The notes: generated by a model from the letters alone, not told the origin. DNA of 64,000 nucleotides from Riptortus pedestris (GCA_019009955.1 CM032233.1:126090001-126154000), one strand, 5' to 3'. Positions 24,888 to 36,498 are shown, numbered from the stretch's first letter. Translations and numbers: made by a program.

Positions 24888-24898
24888 AAATGTCTATA

Positions 24899-25583
24899 CT
24901 ATACCTTTTCATCTGCTGTTTTACCTCTTCTAACTTGCCAACTTGCTGTGGCATCCTCACATTCCAATGTTTATCTCATTGCAAGGTTTTAATGACGATG
25001 ACCTGAGAAGCCTTGTCTCTCCCCCTCCAGACGTTGGTGTCCTAATCCCATGGTCAATAAGTTTATCAATATTCTTTGGAACTTCCATGGTGCTTACGAG
25101 GGAAAAAATTCACACACTCTCTCCAATTTCCCATTCTTCTGTCCTAATCAGTGTTGCAAAATTTTTGCCTTTGTGTCACAGATAAAGCCAATTCAAATAG
25201 TCAATGAATTTTAAAATATAAAACAAGATTTATCTAGAGGGCCACCAAGAAAGGGTTTCTGCTTACCTCGTTACCACTTCTTCTTGCTATCCTCTTTTTT
25301 TTTTTTCCATTTTAAAAAAAAAAAAACTTTTTATTTAACCTAAATTAGGTATTCTACAATAGTTTTTTAAATAGATTCAAAACTAATTTATTTTTTCCAA
25401 TTAGGCAAAGTCATGGATTCAAATCAAAAATGTAGAGTTTTCTGTCTTCACAAAATAGATTTAAAAACTCTCGTGGAAATGTTTAAAACGATTGAGATTA
25501 GTGAGAGATAAGAATGCAGAATAACTGGTCAAAACATCAATATATTTAATATATTCTACTTTTAGAAGATCCAGTTACTATTA
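24899..25583. other. Intron between foldback element and mariner
   Basis: No gene. Ordinary AT-rich sequence with A and T homopolymers near 25290-25326. Confidence 0.4.
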
Positions 25584-25585
25584 TA

Positions 25586-26877
25586 GGGTTGGGGAAAAAG
25601 TAATCGGTTTATCCCAATAGTCGCGTATCAAAGTCGCTTATCTCTTGTAATCCTTATTCAGTGGAGCCATACTATTCCACGTTTGAAAGGCCATAGTCCA
25701 TAGAATATTCCAAATATCTCTACAGTTTCATTCATTTACTCAGTCAAACGTTATTGCGCTTTGAAAACGGATATTCCAGAAGGCCATTTTCATCATGTAT
25801 TGCTTTTTTCCTTCGGAAAAGGAATAAATGCAGCTCAGGCTCATCGAAAATAGTGTGGTGTTTATGATGATGTCTGTTTAAGTGAACGTCAGTGTCAGAA
25901 CTGGTTTGCTCGATTTCGTTCCGGAAATTTTGACCTTAATGATGAACATCGCCCTGGCAGGCCAATTGTTGAACAAGTCGATGAAATTCTTCAAAAAATT
26001 GAAGTAGACCGACACATTTCATCTCGTGACATCGCTATGGAGCTAAACATCGACCCAGTGACAACAGACAACAGTGTTGACCCATTTACATAAGAATGGA
26101 TACCAAAAGAAGCTCAATATATGGGTTCCACACGAATTAACTGTAAAAAATTTAATGGACAGAGTTTCCATTTGTGAATTGCTGGTGAAACAAAATGAAA
26201 TCGAACCATTTTTGAAAAGAATGATTACAGGTGATGAAAAGTGGATCACGTACGACAATAATGTGCGAAAAACATTGTGGTCGAAACCCGGAGAAACTTC
26301 ACAAACAGTGGCAAAGCCTGGATTGACACTAAGGAAGGTGATGCTGAGTGTTTGGTGGGATTGGAAAGGCATTGTTCATCGTGAGCTTCTCAAACCTAGC
26401 AAAACCATTGATTCGACTCTCTACTGCCAACAACTAATACAGTTGAAGCAGGAGATTCAAGAAAAACAGCCAGAATTGATCAATAGTAAAGGCATTGTAT
26501 TCCATCACGACAATGCTAGACCACACACATCTTTGGTGAATCGGCAAAAATTACGAGAGTTTGGGTGGGAAGTTTTGATGCATCCACCATACAGCCCGGA
26601 CCTTGCACCGTCTGACTACCACTTGTTTCGTTCTCTTCAGAACTCTCTTAATGGTGTAAAACTGGAATCAAAAGAGGCTTGTGAAAATCACTTGGTTCAG
26701 TTTTTTGCCCAGAAATCACAGAACTTCTATAGTGAAGGTATAATGGTTTTACCGAAAAAATAGCGAAAGGTCATCAATCAAAATGGCGCATATATCATTG
26801 ATTAATATCTAAAATTTATATAAATAAATGTGCTTTGAAAAACATGAAAAATACCGAAATTACTTTTTCCCCAACCC
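25586..26877 (+). mobile_element. mariner (Tc1/mariner) transposon
   Basis: Inverted termini GGGTTGGGGAAAAAGTAAT at 25586 and its complement ending at 26877, flanked by TA. Total length about 1.29 kb, the usual mariner size. It carries a decayed transposase gene and sits in the intron just upstream of exon 26999. Confidence 0.9.
25775..26763 (+). pseudogene. mariner transposase, broken
   Basis: The N-terminal helix-turn-helix region is readable (GKGINAAQAHRK, then a TAG at 25851-25853, then SERQCQNWFARFRSGNF, GRPGRP-like RPGRPIVE). A frameshift follows at about 26050-26075, after ISSRDIAMELNID. The rest is open to 26763: MITGDEKWITYDN (first Asp), GIVFHHDNARPHTS (second Asp), HPPYSPDLAPSDYHLF (third Asp, 34 residues after the second), the D,D34D signature. 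The start codon is not evident. The sequence resembles the cecropia-type mariner group. The element cannot move itself but could be moved in trans if termini are good. Confidence 0.85.
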
Positions 26878-26998
26878 TATACATTTCATTAACTCAAATA
26901 CAAAATAATTTGTAATGATTATATTTGGATATTTATTTTCTGTATAGCTGTATAGACATTCAAATAATCTTGAAGTATAATTTTTTTTTGTTTTTTAG

Positions 26999-27106
26999 AC
27001 AGCACATCCAGCTGCTGGAGAGTACTATCTCCAATATAATAGAAACAATCAGGAGGCCATTGTGGACATAGCGCTTATGTATGGTGAAGAAATAACTGAG
27101 AGACTT
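26999..27106 (+). CDS. Exon: 36-residue segment ending GEEITERL
   Basis: 108 bp, phase 0 at both ends, acceptor after a long T tract (GTTTTTTAG), donor CTT|GTAAGT. Encodes 36 residues with Tyr, Asn and Gln in the middle and an amphipathic-looking end. It lies just downstream of the mariner insertion, with a (TA)n(GT)n tract beginning 70 bases after the donor. Confidence 0.68.
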
Positions 27107-27172
27107 GTAAGTAAATACATCTTATATTTTATTGGGAGGCTCAAGAGGGTATATATGTAAGTATTTATACAT

Positions 27173-27176
<4 letters not shown>

Positions 27177-27221
<45 letters not shown>

Positions 27222-27251
27222 CATACATGTGTGTGTGTGTGTGTGTGTGTG
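27177..27251. repeat. (TA)n(GT)n microsatellite
   Basis: About 37 bp TA, then GT tract; starts about 70 bases after the donor of exon 26999-27106. Confidence 0.9.
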
Positions 27252-28627
27252 GTTATACACACCAAAATATTACATAATTACCTTAACATCTTGAGTATTG
27301 GTGTATTTCACTGTGTACAACCTTTAACAAGAGCTAGAGGGGGCAAAACCAACTACTGTTAGCAATAACTTTTTTCTCTGATTAATGTAAATGTTATATA
27401 TATATATACTAGCTCAGATACCCGGCTTCGCCCGGGAATTCATTTGAGGCTGAATGGTGATGATATTTTTTTGGCAAGGCTTGACTTTGCACAATATTTT
27501 GACAATTACCCGTCCCAGTGTTATACGGGTTAATACCCGTCGTTTCTGTGGATTTGTTAATAATAAAATTTTATGTAAGACTTCACTGTCCTCCATATTG
27601 TCATATTTCCCGTTTCCTGTGCATTGTGCATAGATTTGATATATTCAGGACAAAATATTAACATACATTAAAATTAATTTTTCCAGGTGCTGTACCTGGT
27701 AGTTCATATTGAAAAGAATTGTTGAGCAAATTTCTCTAAATAACAAATAAACAACTTTTGTTATGTACATATTTGCCAAAAAACCAATTGGAAACGAAAT
27801 ATCACTATTATTAATTTCAGGCCTCCCTTATAACCCCCACTCCTGCCCGTCCCTAGAAATGTTAGTATGGCTTATTATAAGAAAGGCGTTAGTGCTAATT
27901 GACATACCGAGTTTGGTTTAGTTCGGTTGAGTTTTTTGTGCCAAATAAAATTGTTGACTTCCGTAGTAGTTTTTAACGTATAACTCATTTATACTTAGGT
28001 ATACGACAAAAGTGTATATAACAAAAGTTACTTCAAATAAAAAAATAAACAACTTTTGTTATGTGCATATTTGCTGAAAAAGCAATAGGAAACGAAATAT
28101 CGCTATTTTTAATTTCAGGCCTCCCTTATAACTCCCACTCCTGCGCGTCCCTAGAAATGTTAGTATGGCTTATTATAAGGAAATCGTTAGTACTAATTCA
28201 CATAGCGAGTTTGGTTTAGTTCGGTTGAGTCTTTTGTGCCAAATAAAATTGTAGACTCCCGCTTTAGTTTTTAGCGTATAACTCATTTATACTTCCGTAT
28301 ACGGTGCATATAACAAAAGTTACTCTAAATTACAACATAAACAACTTTTGTTATGTCCATATTTGCAGAAAAAGCAATGGAAAACGAAATATCGCTATTT
28401 TTAATTTCAGGCTTCCCTTATAACCCCCACTCCTGCCTGTCGCTAGAAATGTTGGTATAGCTTATTCTAAAGAAGGCGTTAGTTTTATTACACATACCGA
28501 GTTTTATTTAGTTCGGTTGAGTCTTTTGAGCCCAATAAAATTGTTGACTCAAAAGATAAAGTTTAAAAAAGTGAAATGAGAGCTCTTAATCAAATTGACA
28601 AATTAATATAAGAAATAACTAATTTCA

Positions 28628-28701
28628 AGTACTTCACAGCAAGGAGCAGTATCTGGACTTATTTATGATCAATCCACATCCAAGAAATCAAACTGCACCA
28701 A
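28628..28701 (+). pseudogene. Dead family A exon (copy A0)
   Basis: Encodes STSQQGAVSG...DQSTS in one frame, aligned with the core of the family A exons 28905 and 39783. The acceptor side has an in-frame TAA and the donor GTAAGAAA has become GAAGAAA. The following intron still matches the family (about 28702-28770). It lies about 280 bp upstream of the intact A1 exon. Confidence 0.6.
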
Positions 28702-28904
28702 AGAAGAAATAAATATTTTACTTATATTCTTCACACTATCAACTAACAAATGAATTTGGAGTAAAATAAAGTTTAATAAAGTAAAATAAAATAACTGTTT
28801 GCAACAAAGGCTTTCATTTAATGAATAAATTTAGGTTTTAATTGTTTAAGGATTGATATGCCATAACCTTTAATTTATTTAAATATATTTTTATTTCTGT
28901 TTAG

Positions 28905-28988
28905 GAAAGAAAAGGAAATGACTCCGGTGAAAGCACTTCACAGCAAGGAGGGTCTGGCGTCTGTGATCAACCCACATCTAATGTTCAA
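28905..28988 (+). CDS. Family A exon, copy A1 (28 aa)
   Basis: 84 bp, phase 0, acceptor TTCTGTTTAG, donor CAA|GTAAGA. Encodes a Ser/Gly/Gln-rich segment containing GESTSQQGGSGVCDQPTSN. Compared with the copy at 39783 it lacks four residues near its start, has one extra near its end, and is otherwise nearly identical. Flanking intron sequence is also shared (28812-29748 against 39688-40621). The whole cassette is enclosed by a Helitron-like element. Confidence 0.66.
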
Positions 28989-31314
28989 GTAAGAAATAAA
29001 TACTTAATTTATACTGGTCTCACTATCAACTAACAAGAAAATGAGATTGGAGTAAAAGAAAGTTGTCTAACAATGAAGAGTTAAAAGTCAATGAAAGGGT
29101 GTGCTCATTATAGAAGACTATTCGAATTGACTTAGCAAATCTTAACTCAAGCCAAATTTACACAGCCATAGAAAGCTTGACTAGACACAAAACTTTTCTA
29201 GAGAATAGTGCAGAACATTGAATATACCAAAAAGGTGACAAAGGCAATTCCTAAATGCCTTCTGGATGATAACTTCAATTTGTTGTATGTATAGAGGTTT
29301 AATTTAACCTAGTAACACACCATGTCTGATTTGATACGAAAACCATTTGAGAGATATAGAGCTTTTACTATTGCTATAATGGAGCTTTGCCTATAAACAG
29401 AACCCCTCTTATCCAATTCATTAGGGCCTAGAACTACTTCATAGAAAACAAACTGGCGTTTTTTTAGTTTTTGGCCTTCAGTAAACCCCCACTCCTACTC
29501 ATGTCAAATCAACAGCATCAGAGCATGAACCCTACTCCTGGCGCAGAGTCATCAGATTAGACCTAAAATTAAAGTATAAAATCGACAGTTAGCTGAATTA
29601 AACTCCATACTACGATGCTGGAGCCCTTCTACCACTGCTGTGTTGTGCTGGAGTTGCATTCCTTCTGCTTAGAAGGATGTGAACCAGTTTACCCCAAGGG
29701 TGTTATTCTGGAACTGCATAAGGAAAAATCCCGTATAGAAGCCCAAAAAACAGCCCATTGCCACAATTAAGAGGTTCAAGAGATCAATATATATCTCGTT
29801 TATAATTTGTTAAATGACAAAAATGAATATGACCAAAGTTACTCTAAATAACAAAATTAACAACTTTTGTTATGTTCATATTTGCCGAAAAACGAATAGA
29901 AAACGAAATACCGCTATTTTTAAATTCAGGCCTCCCTTACAACCCCCACTCCTGCCCGTTTCTAGAAATGTTGGTATGGCTTATTATAATGAAGGTGTTA
30001 GTGCTAAAATACATACAGTTTTATTTAGTTGAGTCGTTTGTGCCAAATAAAATTGCTCACTTCCGCTATAGGTTTCAGCGTATATCTCGTTTATAATACG
30101 TTATACGAAAAAATTGTATATAACAAAAGTTACTCTAAATAACAAAATAAACAACTTTTGTTATGTTCATACTTGCTGAAAAACCAATAGAAACGAAATA
30201 TCGCTATTTTTAATTTCAGGCCTCCCTTACAACCCCCACTCCTGTTCATCTCAGAGAATTTTAATATAGTCTAAAGTCTAAATTGGGTTAGTTTTAATAT
30301 GCATACCAAGTTTCATAAAATTCGGTTCAGCCATTTATGCGTGAAAAGGTAACAAACAAACAAACATACACGAAAGAAACAAAATGCAGTTATGGTGTCT
30401 ATGACATGTGAAACGAAAAGTTATCGTGAAATTTCGCGAAAAAAAATCAATGTACAGACAGAGGTTACATATTTAAATATATATACACTAGCTAAGGTAC
30501 CCGGCAATGCCCGGGAAATCATTGTTGACTGAATGTTTTTATAGCAAGACTTCAATGTGTACAATTGCACTTTCCTCCACGATGTATTGTTTTTCCGAAA
30601 TAGCCAATTCTAAAGTGTAACTTTTGTGAAATAATAGAATAAAAATTTTAGTTTTGAAGAATAAATGAAAATGTGTTTCTAAACTATCCCTCTCAACTTT
30701 TAGACTCACTGTTTTTGAATAATTCCAACCATAATCATGGATAGCATTTATTTCAATTAACTACCTCCTATAATGAACATATTTCCTGTCAAAAACTAAT
30801 CCAAGGACATATAGTTTAATACATAAGATTATATTCGTAATAGTAAATCTCAGTGGAAATCACTTCCCGTAATGCCAACATTTCACAGGAAATAAGTAAA
30901 CTCAATTAACTGTTTTGCCTCCCGTCAATTTCTGCTCTTGCATGAGCTTTATCATCATTGTTTTCCTTAGATTATTGATTCAGAATATTATTTTAAGAAT
31001 TTATCTACCTGATGGAACTAAATAATAGTGGTGCCTTAAAAATAATTTCATTTATATGCCTAAAGCTAGATGATGGGAAGAGAGCCCTCCCTGCAACCTA
31101 AGTAATACTTTAAACATTCATATCGAGTATATATTAAATACCGGAAATGCTCTTATAGTTTACATTTCTATTGGAAATAAATAACAAAGTTATTTTATAG
31201 GGAAAATAAATAAATGAGGAGGAGGTGACGGAGATTTATAACCTCATAAATCCGAATCATTCTTAGAACTATCATATAAGACTAAAAGATAACATCTTTT
31301 GTCATAATACGCAT

Positions 31315-31372
31315 TTATTAAAAACACTTTATTTAAGTGTTTTTAATAAACACTTAAATAAGTACAAATAAA
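31315..31372. repeat. Imperfect hairpin around TTTTTAATAA
   Basis: TTATTAAAAACACTT pairs with AAGTGTTTTTAATAA across a 5-base loop, and CACTTAAATAAGT repeats part of it just after. Confidence 0.6.
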
Positions 31373-31670
31373 ATTAATGACTCCCACTATAGTTTTAGCG
31401 TATATCCCGTGTTTACTTCATTTTACAACAAAAGTGAAAGCAACAAATGTTAGTCTAAATAAAAAAGTAAGCAGCTTTTGTTATGTGCAAGATTGCCGAA
31501 AACCAAATGGAAAATGAAATATCGCAAATTTTTATTTCAGGCCTACCTTATAACCCCCACTCCTGCTTGAACCGGAAAATTTTAATATAGCTTATAATCT
31601 TGGAAGAATTAATGCTAATTCACATACTGAGTTTTCTGAGTTGGTATTCTGGCAGGTGGAAGTGACTTCT

Positions 31671-31796
31671 AATGTATGTAGGATGAAAAAATTGTTGGCT
31701 ACACTTCCACTATAATAATTTACTAAAACGGCATGCCGTTTTAATAAATTATTATAGTGGAAGCGTAGCCAACAATTTTTTCATCCTACATACATT
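31671..31796. mobile_element. 126-bp near-perfect palindrome (MITE-like)
   Basis: Two 63-base arms, centred at GGC|ATGCC-type core GGCATGCC (31730-31737), with two mismatches. Ends AATGTATGTAGGATG and its complement. It sits inside Helitron-like copy 2 where other copies are uninterrupted, so it is probably an insertion. Confidence 0.75.
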
Positions 31797-32561
31797 CTGG
31801 GTTTTGTTAAGTTCGGTTCAACCGTTAGTGCCGAATGAAATAGTCGGCTCCCACTTTAGTTTTTATTGTATATCTCGTTTATACTTTGTTAAAAAACAAA
31901 AGTTTATATAACAAAAGTTACTCTAAATAACAGAATAAACAACTTTTGTCATGCACTCATCTGCCAAAAACCAATAGGAAACGAAATATCGTTATTTTTA
32001 ATTTCAGGCCTACCTTACAACCCCCACTCCTGCCCGTCCCTAGAAATGTTGGTACAGCTTATTATCATGGAGGTGTTAGTGCTAATTCACATACCAAGTT
32101 ATGTTTAGTTCGGTTGAGTCTTTTGTGCCAAATGAAATTGTTGACGCCCGCTAGAGATTTTAGTGTATAAAGAATTTACACTTCAGTATACAACAAAAGT
32201 GTACATAACAAAAGTTACTCTAAATAACAAAATAAACAACTTTTTTTATGTGCATATTTGCCAAAAATTCAATAGGAACCGAAATATCACTATTTTTAAT
32301 TTCAGGCCTCCCATATAACCCCCACTCCTGTTCGTCTCAGAGAATATTAACATAGCCTAAAGTCTAAGTTGGGTTAGTAGTAAGATACATACCAAGTTTC
32401 ATAAAACTCGGTTCAACCGTTTATGCATGAAAAGGTACCGAACAAATAAACAAACAAACTGTCACCAAAGAAACAAAATGCAGTTATGGTGTCTATAACA
32501 TGTGAAACAAAAAGTTATCATGAAATTTCGAGAAAAATATCGATGTACAGACAGAGGTTAC

Positions 32562-32571
<10 letters not shown>

Positions 32572-32617
<46 letters not shown>
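32572..32617. repeat. (TA)n microsatellite
   Basis: About 46 bp of TA between Helitron-like copy 2 and the next repeat element. Confidence 0.9.
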
Positions 32618-32619
<2 letters not shown>

Positions 32620-33845
32620 TTGTCTGTTAACGCTCTAGCGTTCACAATTTTTGCTTGATCTTGATCAAACTCCATATATAAACGTTTTATGTAAAAACAA
32701 AGATCAAGTTCATTAATGGCTGAAATCTGACAAGTGGGAGGCGGGGTTTGGAGGGGGAATTTTGAAAATTTGAAATATCTCTGTTACTATATGTCAGATC
32801 GAAAAATTGTATAGAACACATCTTATTGAAAATTAAATGATCTATAAATATTGTTCTATACATATTTTCTGAATCATGAATATTAACCGAGTTATTTGAA
32901 TTTTATAGTTTTCTACTTTCAGGAAACCTCCACTCCTACTCATGCTATAGTAATAACAACCTGTTATATCATGAACCACTTCATTACAAGGTTAAATAAA
33001 GAATATTGTTTTCATTGAACTTTTACTTTGTGACATATATGTAAATACGTTCTGTTGAACCCCCCCCCCCCCTTCCTTCTTTTGTTCTTGGATTACTATA
33101 ATTTAAGTAATTGAGATTAAAATGATTCTGCTTCATTACAAATTACAGCACTAGCTATAGTAGTTTTAATTAAATTAGTTTTAAATAAAAGTAATATGTT
33201 ATATTCATATATATTTCATTAATGGTTTTTCTTACTGGTGTAGAATTCAGGTTGGCTGGCCTGTTTGTTTACAATTCAGATGTTTTTCGTTGTGAGGTTA
33301 TTAACTTGTAATTGAAAGATTTGTCACTACTGTTTGTATCTATTCACTTAATATTCATGATGGTGCTATCAGTATTTATATTTATCTATAGTAAACCTTC
33401 GATTGGGAAATCTGCTTAGTTTACGTAGCCACTGCATGACCTACTTTTTCTTATAATGTATCCTCGTTATCTGTGAGGTCAACTACCCTATTGTGGAATT
33501 GTGTAAGTTTGGTATGCTTTCCTGCACTGTGTTGTCATTTTGTTAGTGAGCCTTCCCTACTTTCTGTACACTGTATCGTATTTGGATGTCATAATACGTT
33601 GTACTTTCTCGCATATATAAGTCGAGTGTAGTTGGAAGTAGTGGTATAGGTTCATGTGAGTTAATATGTTGGTTACTTGAAGGTGTATTTTGTATATTCC
33701 ACTGTTCAATCGGTGTTTTTAGAAAATTTCCCTTTCGGTAAATCAACTATTGAGATTGTACTTATGACGCTATTTTTGAAAACTTTCCTCAAATGTCAAT
33801 CGATTCTATCTAGGAGATGACGAAAATGAGGCCCGTTCAAAATAG
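32618..33845 (+). mobile_element. (TA)n-bounded interspersed repeat, family with the CTGCTTAG motif, fullest copy
   Basis: Begins TCTTTGTCTGTTAACGC directly after (TA)n and ends ...GTTCAAAATAG directly before (TA)n. It includes CCTCCACTCCTACTCATG (about 32928), CTGGCCTGTTTGTTTACA (about 33258) and GGGAAATCTGCTTAGTTTAC (about 33405). Other copies or fragments: 20900-21480, 22190-22400, 29460-29530, 40340-40830, 44343-45425 (minus), 49347-50095. No open frame of note, so non-autonomous; its class is uncertain. Confidence 0.6.
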
Positions 33846-33870
33846 TATATATATATATATATATAAAATT

Positions 33871-34835
33871 GTAACCTCTGTCTGTACATTGATTTTTTTC
33901 GTGAATTTTCACGGTAACTTTTCGTTTCACATGTCATAGACACCATAACTGCATTTTGTTTCTTTCGTGTGTGTTTCTTTGTTTGTTTGTTACCTTTTCA
34001 CGCATAAACGGCTGAACCGAATTTTATGAAACTTGGTATGTATATTACTACTAACCCAACTTAGACTTTAGGCTATATTAATATCCTCTGAAATGAACAG
34101 AAGTGGGGGTTATAAGGGAAGCCTGAAATTAAAAATAGCGATATTTCGTTTCCTATTGGGTTTTCGGCAAATATGAACATTACAAAAGTTGTTTATTTTG
34201 TTATTTAGAGTAACTTTTGTTATACACACTTTTTTTGTATACTGAATTATAAACGAGATATACGCTAAAACCTTAAGCGGAAGTGAACAATTTTATTTGG
34301 GACAAAAGACCCAACCGAAATAAATAAAACTCGGTATGTGAATTAGCACTAACGCTTTCATTATAATAAGCCATACCAACATTTCTAGGGATGGGCAGGA
34401 GTGGGGGTTGTAAGGGAGGCCTGAATTCAAAATAGCGGTATTTCGTTTTCTATTCGTTTTTCGGCAAATATGAACATAACAAAAGTTGTTTATTTTGTTA
34501 TTTAAAGAAGTTTGCTCAACAATTCTTTTCAATATGAACTACCAGGTACCTCACCTGGAAAAATTAATTCAAATGTATGTTAATATTTTGTCCTTAATAA
34601 TTCAAATCTATGCATAATGCACAGGAAACGAGAAATATGACAATATGGAGGACAGTGAAGTCTTACATAAAAAATTAATTTTATTATTAACAAATCCACA
34701 GAAACGACGGGTATTAACCCTAAACACTGGGAAGGGTAAATGTGAAAATATTGTGCAAAGTAAAGCCTTGCCAAAAAAATACCATCACCATCCAGCATCA
34801 AATGAATTTCCGGGCGTAGCCGGGTATCTGAGCTG
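33871..34835 (+). mobile_element. Helitron-like non-autonomous element, copy 3
   Basis: Plus strand: starts GTAACCTCTGTCTGTACATT and ends with the hairpin CCGGGCGTAGCCGGG then TATCTGAGCTGAG before (TA)n. It has at least two 296-bp units in reverse to copies 1 and 2. The terminal CTAG is altered to CTGAG. Confidence 0.6.
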
Positions 34836-34836
34836 A

Positions 34837-34889
<53 letters not shown>
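34836..34889. repeat. (TA)n microsatellite
   Basis: About 50 bp of TA at the end of Helitron-like copy 3. Confidence 0.9.
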
Positions 34890-34892
<3 letters not shown>

Positions 34893-35635
34893 CTATCTAT
34901 TACCAATCTAGCAGTTGCAATTTTTGTCTTATCATTACCAGACTTGACTTGATGCATAAACATTTTTTGTAAAACTAAAGGTCGATGTCGTTAACGTCAG
35001 AAATTGGACCAGGGAAGGATGACTTTAGAGTGGGGGGATACTTTTCGTACTAACCCTTTATTTGATATGTAGAGTTTGGTATTTATCTCAGCCACGACCC
35101 AGCTGTTCAGTATATTCTAGCTGTTCTGAAGTTGGCGACCTATAGTAATTGAAAGGGCTATGCACTAAATTTATTAATTTCTGAAGGACTAGGAAATCTA
35201 ATTATTAAATCCCATCAAAGCTGTTCTTCACTCCTAAAAAACAGAACAATGATAATGCGTTTATATTTTTACTAGAAGATGTATAAAATGGATTTTCCTA
35301 AAAGAGTTGCTAAAGCTAAAACTTATAGTTCTCTGAAAGTTAAAATATTTAAAGCTAGGGAGAAAGAAGATGATGCGGTTTTTTTTCTATATTTTATGCA
35401 GCTGTAGAAATTGTTCATATATACAACATAATGTAGCACAGACCATTTCTTAGAGGGATTAATGTCACAGTTACCAAACTACAAAATCACTCTTATGCTT
35501 AAGTGTTGAGTTGATTAATATTTTGGAACATGAACATAATGCAACCAGTTTAAATCAGTATAACATGTAGCTTGGCAGTGAAAACATTGATTTAATTAAT
35601 AAGCTTTTATTTCTATATTTTGTATTTTATTTTAG
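34890..35635. other. Intron upstream of exon 35636
   Basis: The first 170 bp resemble the start of the (TA)n-bounded repeat (CTATCTATTACC..., then GTAAAACTAAAGGTC). The rest is AT-rich without genes. Confidence 0.4.
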
Positions 35636-35731
35636 GCGACAGAAGGAATGACGGATACCTCTTTACTAAGTATCTCCCACAAAAATAAAAAATTTTGTGC
35701 TGGGCTCAGCTCCAAGCAAAATGCAAGATTG
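35636..35731 (+). CDS. Exon: 32-residue segment with a KNKK basic patch
   Basis: 96 bp, phase 0, acceptor TGTATTTTATTTTAG, donor TTG|GTAAGT. Starts ATEGMTDTS and ends SSKQNARL. The opening has a faint resemblance to the QTEG start of the family B exons, but I cannot establish homology by eye. Confidence 0.65.
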
Positions 35732-36494
35732 GTAAGTTATCAATATTTTTCAAAGACATAGTAAATATTTTATTTATGATGTTCACTTAATAAATAAACT
35801 GAAAAGTGAACTCTCAGTGAAATAAAATTATTCCCTAATTAAGTATTTTAGCCACAGAAACAATAATAACCAGCTGATAACCTATCCAAATTTTTCATTA
35901 TACCATAAAAAGGTTCTTAATTTGAAAAAAAAAAAAAATGCTTTCATGCCAGTGGCCAGCTTATTAGTATATTGAGGTGATTCATAGAACTTTATCATTC
36001 TGATGGAGATGTTAAACCAATTTACTCATTCTAACTACACACTTCAACATTACCAAATCAACATTTCTCCTTGTAGTGGATCGAAAAAACAATTTAACTA
36101 TTTCTTTACTGAATTTACTGAAGATAGTTGTTGATGCACACAAACTTAAATTTCTTTCAAAAATTTTCATCAAATGGCATCCATCGCTCACAAAATGATA
36201 AAAAACAGTCCTAAAGCAATGTACAGTACTTTAGACAATACTGTGGCTTTGTTAGATGAATATTATCTATGGATTTCCTTAAATGTGAATATTACTTTAC
36301 CTGTGCTTGTGCAAAGTTATAAATATTTTAAAATGTTTCTTAATCAAATTGCCCTCTAACATTTTGAATAAAGCTGTTTGTTTACTTCAATTTCTTTTTT
36401 TAATAAAAAACAGACAGGTTCTCTTAAGCTTATAGTATTGACAGCCTTTATTTTGGGAGTTCAACTTTTTCTGCCATCCACAAGATCCAGTACA
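35732..36494. other. Intron downstream of exon 35636
   Basis: No gene seen. The last 60 bp (36431-36494) are duplicated at 50122-50184. Confidence 0.45.
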
Positions 36495-36498
36495 TTAG

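Larger units (their letters stand above)
28557..29786 (+). repeat. Duplicated exon cassette inside the Helitron-like array
   Basis: 28812-29748 is a near-copy of 39688-40621 including exon, both splice sites and a downstream repeat remnant (CTTCAGTAAACCCCC...). The cassette breaks a 296-bp unit after GTTGACTC and the unit resumes at TATCTCGTTTATA with a loss of about 20 bp. Confidence 0.65.
27409..30468 (-). mobile_element. Helitron-like non-autonomous element, copy 1, enclosing exon A1
   Basis: On the minus strand the 3' end at 27409 reads CCCGG-GCGAAG-CCGGG hairpin, then TATCTGAGCTAG followed by T in (TA)n: a hairpin plus CTAG|T, the Helitron 3' signature. The other end (about 30468) reads CTCTGTCTGTACATTG. 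The body is a tandem array of about 296-bp units (anchor AACAACTTTTGTTATG at about 27747, 28046, 28342, 29858, 30150). The array is interrupted at about 28557-29786 by the family A cassette (dead exon A0 and live exon A1). No helicase gene. Confidence 0.6.
30488..32561 (-). mobile_element. Helitron-like non-autonomous element, copy 2
   Basis: The minus-strand 3' end is the hairpin CCCGG-GCATTG-CCGGG then TACCTTAGCTAG|T, next to the end of copy 1 with only about 20 bp of AT between. The far end is CTCTGTCTGTACATCG at about 32561, then (TA)n. It contains 296-bp units (anchors at about 31940 and 32236), a 126-bp palindrome insertion and non-repeat filler at 30540-31400. Confidence 0.6.

Noticed and set aside
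29814..30096. Several 60-75 codon frames starting in the Helitron-like copies
   Set aside because: Same frames recur with different stops in each 296-bp unit; non-coding repeat.
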